Shown in pieces: positions 34,706 through 42,856 of a DNA stretch of 64,000 bases. A program made the position numbers and the translations under genes. The notes beneath the pieces are model-generated. The model searched no databases, was not told where the DNA came from, and worked only from the letters and a program-made list of their open reading frames with translations. Numbering within the stretch: position 1 is the stretch's first letter; each line of letters opens with the position of its first letter. The DNA comes from Sulfitobacter sp. D7 (lineage in GTDB: Bacteria > Pseudomonadota > Alphaproteobacteria > Rhodobacterales > Rhodobacteraceae), in contig NZ_CP020694.1 of NCBI RefSeq assembly GCF_003611275.1, forward strand, positions 1,550,001 to 1,614,000, in the 5' to 3' direction.

Positions 34706-34740
34706 AAAAAAACGCCGCGCGGAAAGCCGCGCGGCGTTTT
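34706..34740 (-). terminator. Intrinsic terminator of the rpsF-rpsR-rplI operon
   Basis: CGCCGCGCGG and CCGCGCGGCG form a 10-bp stem with a 4-nt loop. On the minus strand it is followed by seven T residues. A TTTT on the plus strand means it may also work in the other direction. Confidence 0.9.
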
Positions 34741-34762
34741 ATGTCAGATCGGACAGGTCGGA

Positions 34763-35389
34763 TCAGCTGTTGCTGTCGTCCTGCGCGTCGCCCTCAGGGG
34801 TGCGCACCACGTCCGAGTCGCCGTCTTCGTCAGCGGCAGAGCCGATGTCGTCAAAGAGTTCGGAGATCTCGAATTCAGCTGCGGCTTCCTCTTCGGCGGC
34901 CAGTTCCTGAATCGATTTGCCCGACGCCTGAAGCTCGGCCTCTTCGGGCGAACGTGCAACGTTCAGCTCGATTGTGGCGGTCACTTCGGGGTGCAGAACA
35001 ACCTGAACTTCGTGGACACCCAGATCTTTGATGGGCTGGCCCAGAACAACCTGCTTGCGGTCGACCGAGAAACCTTCGGCTGTTGCTGCTTCGGCGGCGT
35101 CACGTGTGGTGACAGAGCCGTAAAGCGCGCCAGCGTCGGAAGCAGAGCGAATCACGACGAATTGCTGACCGTTCAGCTTTTCCGACATGGCTTCGGCTTC
35201 TTTTTTGGTCTCGAGGTTTTGCGCCTCAAGCTGGGCTTTCTGACCTTCGAAGGCTTCGACGTTGGCCTTGGAGGCCGACAGCGCCTTGCCTTGGGGCAGA
35301 AGGTAGTTGCGAGCGTAGCCCGACTTCACGTCGACGACTTCGCCCATCTGGCCCAGTTTGGCCACACGTTCCAGAAGGATAACTTGCAT
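34763..35389 (-). CDS. rplI: Large ribosomal subunit protein bL9 with acidic C-terminal tail
   Basis: The 208-residue product starts with the classic [20 protein letters not shown] and has [14 protein letters not shown], the 23S rRNA-binding part. The C-domain contains [20 protein letters not shown]. About 50 extra residues after the usual end near residue 150 are strongly acidic ([18 protein letters not shown] and further), a feature of Rhodobacteraceae bL9. It is the last gene of rpsF-rpsR-rplI and is followed by a strong terminator. Confidence 0.96.
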   Translation of the reverse strand: MQVILLERVAKLGQMGEVVDVKSGYARNYLLPQGKALSASKANVEAFEGQKAQLEAQNLETKKEAEAMSEKLNGQQFVVIRSASDAGALYGSVTTRDAAEAATAEGFSVDRKQVVLGQPIKDLGVHEVQVVLHPEVTATIELNVARSPEEAELQASGKSIQELAAEEEAAAEFEISELFDDIGSAADEDGDSDVVRTPEGDAQDDSNS

Positions 35390-35400
35390 GTGCTCTCTCC

Positions 35401-35628
35401 TTACTTAACGGCGTAGGGCAGCAGGGCGAGGAAACGAGCGCGTTTGATGGCACGGGCCAGTTCGCGTTGCTTCTTGGCCGATACGGCGGTGATACGGGAA
35501 GGAACGATCTTGCCACGCTCAGAGATGTAGCGTTGCAGCAGACGTGTGTCCTTGTAGTCAATCGCAGGTGCGTTGTCGCCCGAGAAAGGGCACACTTTAC
35601 GACGACGGAAAAATGGTTTTGCAGCCAT
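35401..35628 (-). CDS. rpsR: Small ribosomal subunit protein bS18
   Basis: The 75-residue product has [20 protein letters not shown] at the N-terminus, [20 protein letters not shown], and [20 protein letters not shown]. bS18 binds beside bS6 on the platform of the small subunit. It lies 28 bp after rpsF and 11 bp before rplI, the common bacterial order. Confidence 0.97.
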   Translation of the reverse strand: MAAKPFFRRRKVCPFSGDNAPAIDYKDTRLLQRYISERGKIVPSRITAVSAKKQRELARAIKRARFLALLPYAVK

Positions 35629-35656
35629 GATTTAAGTCCTTTTCTTCAAGCGTTGA

Positions 35657-36010
35657 TCAACGGCGTTCGCGGCGGTCGGGCCGCTCGTCACGCTTTTGCA
35701 TCTGTACGGACGGCAGTTCTTTGTGCTCATCAACTTTGATGGTCAGAACGCGCATCACGTCGTCATGCAGGCGCATCAGGCGTTCCATTTCCTGCACGGC
35801 GGTCGCAGGGGCGTCCGAACGCAGGAAGGCATAGTGGCCCTTGCGGTTTTTGTTGATCTTGTAGGCCATCGTTTTGACGCCCCAGTACTCGCTGTCGACG
35901 AGCTTGCCGTCGTTGTCCGCGAGGACGGTGCCAAAGTGTTCGATGAGGCCTTCTGCTTGCGTGTTGGACAGGTCCTGACGCGCAATCATAACATGCTCAT
36001 ATAGCGGCAT
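35657..36010 (-). CDS. rpsF: Small ribosomal subunit protein bS6
   Basis: The 117-residue product begins MPLYEHVMIARQDLSNTQAE and contains YWGVKTMAYKINKNRKGHYA, the typical bS6 core, then a basic tail (KRDERPDRRERR). It pairs with bS18 on the 30S platform. AGGAG lies eight bases before ATG 36010. The gene is divergent from fabD and shares a 214-bp promoter region with it. Confidence 0.97.
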   Translation of the reverse strand: MPLYEHVMIARQDLSNTQAEGLIEHFGTVLADNDGKLVDSEYWGVKTMAYKINKNRKGHYAFLRSDAPATAVQEMERLMRLHDDVMRVLTIKVDEHKELPSVQMQKRDERPDRRERR

Positions 36011-36224
36011 GTGCACTCCTATATTTATATCAAGGCGCATTTCATAGGCGGGGCAAAATCCTTGCGACCCCACCACGAGAGTCTGCGCGGTTCATATGCT
36101 TTGCAAGGAAGCGCCCGTATACACGGTTTGCGCCGCACGGCAAGCCCCAAGCGCCTGCGGCAAGGCTTGTTCGGCTGGGGCGCAGAGGATACATCAGGCA
36201 AAACGCATAAGAGAGGCCGCAACC

Positions 36225-37157
36225 ATGAGCATTGCATTCGTTTTCCCGGGCCAGGGTGCCCAGACCATCGGCATGGGCCGCGATCTGGCCGAAGCCTATC
36301 CTGAAGCCCGCGCCGTTTTCCAAGAAGTCGATGACGCCCTTGGCGAAAAACTGTCTGACCTGATCTGGGAGGGGGACATCGAGACGCTGACCCTCACACT
36401 GAACGCCCAGCCTGCGTTAATGGCCACGTCGATGGCGGCGATGGCCGCGCTGAAGGCCGAAGGGATCGAGGTTGGCAAAGCGGCCTTTGTGGCGGGCCAT
36501 AGTCTTGGCGAGTATTCCGCGCTTTGCGCCGCAGGGTCGCTGTCGCTTGCCGACACCGCACGGCTGCTCCGCATTCGCGGCAAGGCGATGCAGGCCGCTG
36601 TCCCAGTGGGTGAGGGGGCCATGGCGGCGATCCTTGGCCTTGGCATCGAAGAGACCGAGAAACTGGCCGAAGCCGCCGCCGAGGGCGAGGTCTGTCAGGT
36701 CGCCAATGAGAACGACCCCAGTCAGAACGTATTGTCGGGCCACAAAGCCGCAGTGGAACGTGCTGTGGCCATGGCCAAGGATGCTGGCGCCAAACGGGCG
36801 TTGCTGCTGCCGGTCTCTGCGCCTTTCCATTGCCCGTTGATGGGGCCTGCGGCGGATGAGATGGCGCGCGCTTTGGGTGAGGTTACGTTTAATGATCCCG
36901 TCGTGCCGCTGGTCGCCAATGTCACTGCGCAGGCCGTCACCGATGCCGCGAAGATTCGCGAGTTGCTGGTCGAGCAGGTCACAGGCCGGGTGCGCTGGCG
37001 GTCTTCGGTTGAGTGGATGGCCGCGCAGGGCGTGACCGAAGCATGGGAGATCGGCGCGGGCAAGGCGCTGTCGGGCATGATCCGCCGGATCGACAAATCC
37101 GTCGCCACCCGCAGCATCGGCACGCCGGATGAGGTCACAGCCGCGAAAGAGGCGTAA
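36225..37157 (+). CDS. fabD: Malonyl-CoA:ACP transacylase
   Basis: The 310-residue enzyme moves malonyl groups from CoA to ACP for fatty acid synthesis. The N-terminus is MSIAFVFPGQGAQTIGMGRD. The nucleophilic serine is in FVAGHSLGEYSALCAAG near residue 92, a catalytic arginine follows in LRIRGKAMQ, and the histidine lies in SAPFHCPLM near residue 200. ATG 36225 has GAGAGG upstream. fabG, acpP and fabF lie within 4 kb on the same strand with other genes between. Confidence 0.97.
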   Translation: MSIAFVFPGQGAQTIGMGRDLAEAYPEARAVFQEVDDALGEKLSDLIWEGDIETLTLTLNAQPALMATSMAAMAALKAEGIEVGKAAFVAGHSLGEYSALCAAGSLSLADTARLLRIRGKAMQAAVPVGEGAMAAILGLGIEETEKLAEAAAEGEVCQVANENDPSQNVLSGHKAAVERAVAMAKDAGAKRALLLPVSAPFHCPLMGPAADEMARALGEVTFNDPVVPLVANVTAQAVTDAAKIRELLVEQVTGRVRWRSSVEWMAAQGVTEAWEIGAGKALSGMIRRIDKSVATRSIGTPDEVTAAKEA

Positions 37158-37174
37158 CGCCCCGGAGGGCCGAG

Positions 37175-37579
37175 ATGACGATGCAAGAAACCCTGACGCT
37201 GCTGCCGGAATGGCTGATCTGGTGGTTCAACTGGCTGGTCTTTGGCGTGGCGATCTTGCCCTTGGCGCTGCTGATCTGGCCGCAGAGCCGCAAGGTCGGG
37301 GTGATTGCCGTGGCCGCCAGTATCCTTACCGGGGCGGCAGTCTACGGCATGTTCCGGCAAATGGGATACGTCAAACTTCTCGGTCTGCCGCATCTGCTGA
37401 TCTGGGGGCCGCTGGCATTCTATCTGTTCCGCAAACAGGCCAAGGATGCCATGCCCATCGCGGCGCGGTGGATCATCCGGGTGATCTTGGTCACCTTGCT
37501 GATCTCGCTGGCCTTCGATGTGGTGGATGTGCTGCGTTATATCTTGGGCGAGCGGACGCCGCTGGGGAGTGACGCATGA
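37175..37579 (+). CDS. Hypothetical four-helix membrane protein
   Basis: The 134-residue product has four hydrophobic segments (WLIWWFNWLVFGVAILPLAL; KVGVIAVAASILTGAAVYGM; LLGLPHLLIWGPLAFYLFRK; WIIRVILVTLLISLAFDVVD). No family was recognised. It is 17 bp after fabD, with a GGAGG at its start, and its stop overlaps the next gene by 4 bp, so the three genes are cotranscribed. Confidence 0.7.
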   Translation: MTMQETLTLLPEWLIWWFNWLVFGVAILPLALLIWPQSRKVGVIAVAASILTGAAVYGMFRQMGYVKLLGLPHLLIWGPLAFYLFRKQAKDAMPIAARWIIRVILVTLLISLAFDVVDVLRYILGERTPLGSDA

Positions 37580-38145
37580 GGCGGCTGATTGCCGTCTTTG
37601 CACTGCTGCTTTCGGTCGTGGCCTGCGGCACGCTTGAGAATGCCAGCGATGGCACGCGGATGCAGGTTCAGGGGCCGTATCTGTTGATGTCCGGCACGAT
37701 CACCAGCCGGACGCCTGCGGCTTTCGCGCGGCATCTGGCCGAGAATCCGCGGATTGATACGGTGGTGCTGGGGCGGATCGACGGCTCTATTGATGCGGCA
37801 GCGACGCACCGTATGGGGCGACAGATTCGCAGATTGGGACTGGCGACCGAGCTGCGGTCGGGCAGTGTGGTTGATTCTGGCGGTGTGGAGCTCTTCATCG
37901 CGGGGGCCGAGCGGCGCATGGCACCGGGGGCGGCGCTGCGGGTGCATTCATGGCGCAATGGCTACCGCGAGGGCAGCAGCTATCCACGGCAATCGCCCAA
38001 ACACCAGATGACACGGCGCTATATGGCCGAGATGCTGGGCAATGACGGCTTTTACTGGTTTACCTTGCAGGCAGCGCCATCTGACAGGATACACAAGATG
38101 ACAGCGGATGAAATTCGCCGCTACGGGCTGCTGACGCGGCCCTGA
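37576..38145 (+). CDS. Lipoprotein with ClpP/crotonase-like fold (COG3904-type)
   Basis: The 189-residue product has a lipobox VVACGTL (cysteine about residue 17). The rest follows the order of the periplasmic COG3904-type ClpP-like proteins: YLLMSGTITSRTPAAFARHL, DTVVLGRIDGSIDAAATHRM, IRRLGLATELRSGSVVDSGG and APGAALRVHSWRNG. A serine sits in VVDSGGVELFIAG where the nucleophile of ClpP-like folds lies, but a catalytic triad is not certain. It overlaps the preceding membrane-protein gene by 4 bp and is followed by fabG after 22 bp. Its role is unknown. Confidence 0.65.
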   Translation: MRRLIAVFALLLSVVACGTLENASDGTRMQVQGPYLLMSGTITSRTPAAFARHLAENPRIDTVVLGRIDGSIDAAATHRMGRQIRRLGLATELRSGSVVDSGGVELFIAGAERRMAPGAALRVHSWRNGYREGSSYPRQSPKHQMTRRYMAEMLGNDGFYWFTLQAAPSDRIHKMTADEIRRYGLLTRP

Positions 38146-38167
38146 CTGATAGAATAAAGGAAGAGAC

Positions 38168-38905
38168 ATGTTCGATCTTACAGGAAAGAATGCCCTGATC
38201 ACCGGCGCTTCGGGCGGCATTGGTGCGGATATCGCCCGTAAATTGCACGCTCAGGGCGCGACTGTTGGCCTGTCGGGCACGCGGACCGAGCCGTTGGAGG
38301 CGCTGAAGGCCGAACTGGGCGAGCGCGCACATGTGCTGCCGTGCAACCTGAGCGATATGGAAGCTGTCGATGCGCTGCCGAAACAGGCGGCAGAGGCGTT
38401 GGGCTCAGTTGATATTCTGGTGAACAACGCAGGCATCACCCGCGACAATCTTTTCATGCGGATGTCGGATGATGAGTGGAATTCGGTGCTGAACGTGAAC
38501 CTCACCGCGACGTTTAAGCTGTGCAAAGGCGTGATGCGCGGCATGATGAAGGCGCGTTGGGGCCGGATTGTGAATATCTCCAGCGTGGTGGGGGCCACGG
38601 GCAACCCCGGTCAGGCGAACTACGCGGCCTCCAAAGCGGGTGTTGTGGGCATGTCCAAGTCGCTGGCCTATGAGGTGGCAAGCCGTGGGATCACGGTGAA
38701 TGCCGTGGCACCGGGCTTTATCACCACCGCCATGACAGACAAGCTGACGGACGAGCAAAAGTCTGGAATCATGGGGCAAATTCCCGCCGGTCGCATGGGC
38801 GATCCGGATGAGATCGCCGCCGCCGTGGTCTATCTTTCCAGTGCCGAGGCCGCTTATGTGACAGGGACCACCTTGCATGTGAACGGCGGTATGGCCATGT
38901 TGTGA
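38168..38905 (+). CDS. fabG: 3-oxoacyl-ACP reductase
   Basis: The 245-residue short-chain dehydrogenase reduces 3-oxoacyl-ACP with NADPH. The cofactor loop is ITGASGGIGADIARKLHAQG, the structural motif is VNNAGITRDNLFMRM, the catalytic serine is in VNISSVVGATG, and tyrosine and lysine in ANYAASKAGVVG near residue 151. The C-terminus TTLHVNGGMAML matches FabG. It lies between the two unknown genes and acpP, a usual fatty-acid-synthesis order. Confidence 0.96.
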   Translation: MFDLTGKNALITGASGGIGADIARKLHAQGATVGLSGTRTEPLEALKAELGERAHVLPCNLSDMEAVDALPKQAAEALGSVDILVNNAGITRDNLFMRMSDDEWNSVLNVNLTATFKLCKGVMRGMMKARWGRIVNISSVVGATGNPGQANYAASKAGVVGMSKSLAYEVASRGITVNAVAPGFITTAMTDKLTDEQKSGIMGQIPAGRMGDPDEIAAAVVYLSSAEAAYVTGTTLHVNGGMAML

Positions 38906-39019
38906 CCCTGCGCTGCAATAGCGTTTGCCAAGCCTTCGGCATGTGCTAAAGGGGGCGCAGAATCGAAACGAAGGGTGCTTGATTGCCCCCTCCGCCTTGT
39001 GCGAACAAGGAAAATAGCC

Positions 39020-39088
39020 GCCCCTTTTGGGGCATCCTCCAAACGCTGATCATCGGCGGGCGGAAACCAAAAGGGGCCTGAATGGCCC
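39020..39088 (+). promoter_or_regulatory. acpP leader with mutually exclusive RNA stems
   Basis: GCCCC-TTTT-GGGGC (39020-39033) and GGGCC-TGAAT-GGCCC (39074-39088) can each form a hairpin. The first arm can instead pair with CCAAAAGGGGC (39067-39077) as an 11-bp long-range stem with GCCCCTTTTGG. The second stem ends just before the acpP ribosome-binding site, so the region looks able to switch. Confidence 0.45.
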
Positions 39089-39107
39089 GAAGACATGAGG
39101 ACTTATT

Positions 39108-39341
39108 ATGAGCGACGTCGCAGACCGCGTGAAAAAGATCGTTGTAGAACACCTGAGCGTGGAAGAGGACAAAGTGACTGAGAATGCGTCGTTCATCGAC
39201 GATCTCGGCGCTGACAGCCTTGACACAGTGGAACTGGTGATGGCGTTCGAAGAAGAGTTCGGCATCGAGATCCCCGATGACGCCGCTGAGAACATCCAGA
39301 CCGTTGGCGATGCGGTCAAGTTCATCAAAGAAGCCTCCTAA
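39108..39341 (+). CDS. acpP: Acyl carrier protein
   Basis: The 77-residue acidic protein carries the phosphopantetheine serine in [20 protein letters not shown] (about residue 37). The start [20 protein letters not shown] is typical. It delivers acyl intermediates to fatty-acid synthesis enzymes. GAGGACTT precedes the ATG. A structured leader of about 200 bp separates it from fabG. Confidence 0.97.
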   Translation: MSDVADRVKKIVVEHLSVEEDKVTENASFIDDLGADSLDTVELVMAFEEEFGIEIPDDAAENIQTVGDAVKFIKEAS

Positions 39342-39379
39342 GGCTTTGCCGGGCAACCGGCAGAATTGAGATTTGAAAG

Positions 39380-39413
39380 CGGCGTTGTTCCTAGCGGAAT
39401 GACGCCGTTTTTA
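39380..39413 (+). terminator. Intrinsic terminator after acpP
   Basis: CGGCGT (39380-39385) pairs with ACGCCG (39402-39407) around a 16-nt loop and is followed by TTTTTATTT. Confidence 0.6.
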
Positions 39414-39500
39414 TTTGCCGCAACTGGCTGGGCTTGTCCCTCTGGTGCTGAGGCCGCATGTCTTCGCCAAGAAGTTTCAAGTGTGAAGGCAATTCACCCC

Positions 39501-40034
39501 ATGTCCCGAACGATCCCGACCATCAACACAGCCAGACTGACCCTGCGCGCCATGCGGGCCGAGGATTTTGAGCGTTACGCTGAGATCTGGGCGATGCCGG
39601 ATGTGGCGGACCGGATACTTGATCGGCCTCGGGCGAAGGCGCAATCTTGGGACGCCTTCCTGCGCAATGCAGGCCATTGGCAGATCACCGGATTCGGGCA
39701 GTGGGCGGTGCAACTTCATCGGCAGAGAGAGATGTTGGGCCAAACCGGTTTCGTCTTTGGCTCGCGCAATTTTGGTGAGGATTTCGATACTTACCCCGAA
39801 GCGCGACTGGTCTTGGCCCCACAGGCACAGGATCAGCGTTTAGGGGTTGAAGCAGCGCGGGCGGCGCATGAGTGGTTTGATCGGGTCATCACGGGGCGGA
39901 CGGTTTGTGTGATCTCTGCCAAGAACGAAGCGGCATTGCGGATCGCGGGCGCGCTTGGATATCAGCCGCTACGTGAGGCAAGCACTGAGGGCGGCCCGGT
40001 ACATTTGTTAACACGGCGCGGCCCGCCGGGGTGA
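39501..40034 (+). CDS. GNAT-family N-acetyltransferase
   Basis: The 177-residue product matches the RimJ/RimL-like GNAT group: TINTARLTLRAMRAEDFERY at the N-terminus, then WAVQLHRQREMLGQTGFVFG and EARLVLAPQAQDQRLGVEAA, the region of the acetyl-CoA loop. The usual Q/RxxGxG/A motif is degenerate (QDQRLGVEA). The C-terminus ICVISAKNEAALRIAGALGY-type stretch is typical, here VCVISAKNEAALRIAGALGY. The substrate is unknown. ATG 39501 was chosen over the longer frame from 39366 because homology starts there. Confidence 0.75.
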   Translation: MSRTIPTINTARLTLRAMRAEDFERYAEIWAMPDVADRILDRPRAKAQSWDAFLRNAGHWQITGFGQWAVQLHRQREMLGQTGFVFGSRNFGEDFDTYPEARLVLAPQAQDQRLGVEAARAAHEWFDRVITGRTVCVISAKNEAALRIAGALGYQPLREASTEGGPVHLLTRRGPPG

Positions 40035-40189
40035 GCCTGCCGCGATCCCGTCATTCGGGGCAATAGCCGCGTGAATCTGAGGATCGGCGTTTTTGTGCTA
40101 TGCCTGCGGACCACCGCCGATATGCTTGTGCCTACAGGCTTTTGCAGGGTAAGAGGTTCGCCGAGAGATTATCGGCAAGGGGCACTAAG

Positions 40190-41449
40190 ATGCGCAGAGT
40201 TGTAGTAACGGGTTTGGGTTTGGTTACCCCCCTCGCGGACGGCGTGGAAGAAAGCTGGAAACGGATCCTTTATGGGCAATCCGGGGCCGGACCGATCACC
40301 GGCTTTGATCCCAGCAAATTGGTGACCCAATACGCCTGCGAAGTGCCATTGGGCGATGGCAGTGATGGCACCTTTGACGCCAATAAATACATGGAGCCGA
40401 AAGAGCAGCGGAAAGTCGATACTTTCATCCTGTTCGGCATGGCCGCCGCCCAGCAGGCGGTTGAGGATTCGGGGTGGATGCCGACCGAGAAGGAAGATCA
40501 AGAGCGTACTGGCGTGTTGATCGGCTCGGGCATCGGCGGGTTGAACTCCATTGCCAATACCGCCGTGATGATGGCCGAAAAGGGTCCGCGCCGCGTGAGC
40601 CCGTTCTTCGTGCCCGGCGCGCTGATCAACCTGATCTCGGGTCAGGTCTCGATCCGCTACGGTTTCAAGGGGCCGAACCATTCGGTCGTGACCGCCTGCT
40701 CCACCGGGGCGCATGCCATCGGTGACGCGGCGCGTCTGATCAAATACGGCGATGCGGATGTGATGATTGCAGGCGGCGCAGAGGCGGCGATTTGTGAGAT
40801 TGGCATGGCGGGTTTTAATGCCTGTAAGGCGCTGTCGACCAAACGCGGCGACGACCCCAAGAAAGCCAGCCGCCCCTATGACATAGACCGTGACGGTTTC
40901 GTTATGGGCGAGGGCGCGGGCATCGTGGTGCTGGAAGAGTATGAGCACGCCAAGGCGCGCGGTGCGAAAATCTATGCCGAAGTGCTGGGCTATGGCCTGT
41001 CGGGCGACGCGCATCACATCACGGCTCCATCGGAAGACGGCGAAGGTGGCGAACGTTCCATGCGTGCGGCGCTGAAGAACGCGGGTCTTGAGCCAGCGGA
41101 TGTGGATTACATCAACGCGCATGGCACCTCGACCATGGCCGACACCATCGAGTTGGGAGCGGTTGAGCGTTTGATGGGCGATGCGGCGGACAAGGTCACC
41201 ATGTCCTCTACCAAATCCGCGACCGGGCACCTCTTGGGGGCTGCGGGCGCGATTGAGGCGATTTTCTGCATGCTTGCGATCCGCGATCAGGTGGCACCGC
41301 CGACCATCAACCTTGATAACCCAGCGGTTGAGACACCGATTGATCTGGCGCCGAACAAAAAGGTTGAGCGCAAGATCGACGTGGCGCTGAGCAATTCGTT
41401 CGGCTTTGGCGGCACAAACGCATCGGTACTGTTCGGGAAAGTCCGCTAA
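40190..41449 (+). CDS. fabF: 3-oxoacyl-ACP synthase II
   Basis: The 419-residue condensing enzyme elongates acyl-ACP with malonyl-ACP. The N-terminus is MRRVVVTGLGLVTPLADGVE. The nucleophilic cysteine is in SVVTACSTGAHAIGDA (about residue 170), and the two histidines lie in YINAHGTSTMADTIE and KSATGHLLGAAGAIEA. The C-terminal NSFGFGGTNASVLF is conserved. AAGGGG precedes the ATG. mltG begins at the very next base after the stop. Confidence 0.97.
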   Translation: MRRVVVTGLGLVTPLADGVEESWKRILYGQSGAGPITGFDPSKLVTQYACEVPLGDGSDGTFDANKYMEPKEQRKVDTFILFGMAAAQQAVEDSGWMPTEKEDQERTGVLIGSGIGGLNSIANTAVMMAEKGPRRVSPFFVPGALINLISGQVSIRYGFKGPNHSVVTACSTGAHAIGDAARLIKYGDADVMIAGGAEAAICEIGMAGFNACKALSTKRGDDPKKASRPYDIDRDGFVMGEGAGIVVLEEYEHAKARGAKIYAEVLGYGLSGDAHHITAPSEDGEGGERSMRAALKNAGLEPADVDYINAHGTSTMADTIELGAVERLMGDAADKVTMSSTKSATGHLLGAAGAIEAIFCMLAIRDQVAPPTINLDNPAVETPIDLAPNKKVERKIDVALSNSFGFGGTNASVLFGKVR

Positions 41450-42634
41450 ATGTGGCGTCATATCGCTTCTAACGCCGTGACGTTTCTGTTGGTCGGCCTG
41501 TTTCTGCTTGGGGGGATCATCCTCTGGGGCAAGACGACCTATGTCTCCGAAGGGCCATTGGAGCAGGCGATCTGTGTGCAGGTCGAGCGCGGCTCGAACA
41601 TGCGGCAGGTGAGCCAGAGCCTTGAGGAACAGGGCGCGGTCTCTTCGCCCGCGCTCTTTCGCATGGGCGCGGATTACGAGGAGAAGTCGAGCAGCCTGAA
41701 AGCGGGCAGCTTTCTTGTGCAGCCCGGCACGTCGATGCAGGGGATCGTGGATATCGTGACCCAAGGCGGGGCCAGCACCTGCGGCACCGAGGTTGTGTAC
41801 CGCGTGGGCGTGAACCGCGTAAGCGTGCAGGTCCGCGAGTTGGACCCGGTCACAAGCCGGTTTGTTGAGCGCGCGGAGTTCACGCCGGGTGAGGCAGAAA
41901 CCCCTGAGGCATACTCCGAAATCTCTAGCAAGAACGACACGCGGTTTCGGGTGGCATTGGCCGAGGGCGTGACAAGCTGGCAGGTTGTCGAAGCGCTGAA
42001 ACAGGTCGAGCAATTGACCGGTGAGGTTGAAGAGTTGCCCGCTGAGGGCAGCCTTGCGCCTGACAGCTATGAGGTGCGCCCCGGTGATGACCGCGCCGAG
42101 GTGATCGCGCGGATGACGGCAGCGCAGCGGGTGCTGTTGGCAAACGCTTTTGAGGCCCGCGACCCTGATCTGCCTATTGAGACGCCGGAGGAACTGTTGA
42201 TCCTTGCCTCGATCATCGAAAAGGAAACCGGTGTGGCGGCGGAGCGTGAGCAGGTGGCGAGCGTTTTCGTGAACCGTCTGAACCAAGGCATGCGTCTGCA
42301 AACGGACCCGACGGTAATCTATGGTGTGACCGAGGGTAAGGGCGTGTTGGGCCGCGGTTTGCGCCGCTCTGAGCTGCGGGCAGAGACGCCGTGGAACACC
42401 TATGTAATCAACGGTCTGCCGCCGACCCCGATCGCGAACCCGGGCCGGGCAAGCCTGATGGCCGCGGCGCAACCGGCGGAGACGGATTTCGTCTTCTTCG
42501 TGGCGGATGGCACCGGGGGGCACGCTTTTGCCGAGACCTTGGATGAGCATAACCGCAACGTGGCGCGTTGGCGTCAGATCGAGGCGGAGCGTGGCGCGGA
42601 AGCGGCGGGGAATGCCTCAACAGGTGGTAACTGA
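41450..42634 (+). CDS. mltG: Endolytic transglycosylase MltG (YceG-like)
   Basis: The 394-residue inner-membrane protein has one N-terminal helix (AVTFLLVGLFLLGGIILWG) and a periplasmic YceG domain. LASIIEKETGVAAEREQVAS near residue 246 contains the catalytic glutamate, and RLNQGMRLQTDPTVIYGVTE and STQ-like WNTYVINGLPPTPIANPGRA are typical. MltG cleaves nascent glycan strands. Its start follows the fabF stop with no gap, and an intrinsic terminator lies 11 bp after its stop, just before the GTA promoter region. Confidence 0.95.
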   Translation: MWRHIASNAVTFLLVGLFLLGGIILWGKTTYVSEGPLEQAICVQVERGSNMRQVSQSLEEQGAVSSPALFRMGADYEEKSSSLKAGSFLVQPGTSMQGIVDIVTQGGASTCGTEVVYRVGVNRVSVQVRELDPVTSRFVERAEFTPGEAETPEAYSEISSKNDTRFRVALAEGVTSWQVVEALKQVEQLTGEVEELPAEGSLAPDSYEVRPGDDRAEVIARMTAAQRVLLANAFEARDPDLPIETPEELLILASIIEKETGVAAEREQVASVFVNRLNQGMRLQTDPTVIYGVTEGKGVLGRGLRRSELRAETPWNTYVINGLPPTPIANPGRASLMAAAQPAETDFVFFVADGTGGHAFAETLDEHNRNVARWRQIEAERGAEAAGNASTGGN

Positions 42635-42645
42635 AACGACTAGAG

Positions 42646-42672
42646 ACCCCGCTGGAGACAGCGGGGTTTTTG
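42646..42672 (+). terminator. Intrinsic terminator after mltG
   Basis: ACCCCGCT (42646-42653), loop GGAGAC, AGCGGGGT (42660-42667), then TTTTGCTT. Confidence 0.9.
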
Positions 42673-42711
42673 CTTGCCGATGGGGGTCTCCGCGCGGCGG
42701 CGTAAGGTCTT

Positions 42712-42756
42712 GTTAACATAGTTTTTCTTGACTTTGCGCACGGTCTAACGTAGGAC
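42712..42756 (+). promoter_or_regulatory. Candidate GTA promoter region
   Basis: TTGACT (42728-42733) is followed 17 bases later by TAGGAC (42751-42756), a good -35 and a weak -10. GTTAAC at 42712-42717 with TTTTTC after it is at best a CtrA-like half-site. The weak -10 suits a promoter needing an activator, such as the GTA activator GafA. Confidence 0.35.
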
Positions 42757-42783
42757 TTGTTGCACGCTAGAAGACATGGGCGA

Positions 42784-42816
42784 ACGGCCCCGGGGTGACC
42801 CGGTGGTCGTTTTTTT
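42784..42816 (+). terminator. Terminator-like hairpin in the GTA leader before g1
   Basis: ACGGCC plus CCGGG pairs with CCCGG plus GGTCGT (one bulged T, one G-T pair, GTGA loop) and is followed by seven T residues. It lies after the candidate promoter and 41 bases before the g1 ATG, so read-through would be needed to express the GTA cluster. Confidence 0.6.
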
Positions 42817-42856
42817 GTGCCTGCTCGGTTGGGGAAAACCAACGAGAGGTAAAGCG

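Noticed and set aside
40169..42550. 793-codon open frame opposite fabF and mltG
   Set aside because: It is antisense to two certain genes, and its composition is that of a shadow.
42776..42856. Upstream ATG extending GTA g1 by 27 residues
   Set aside because: It has no ribosome-binding site and would run through the terminator-like hairpin. ATG 42857 has a good site.
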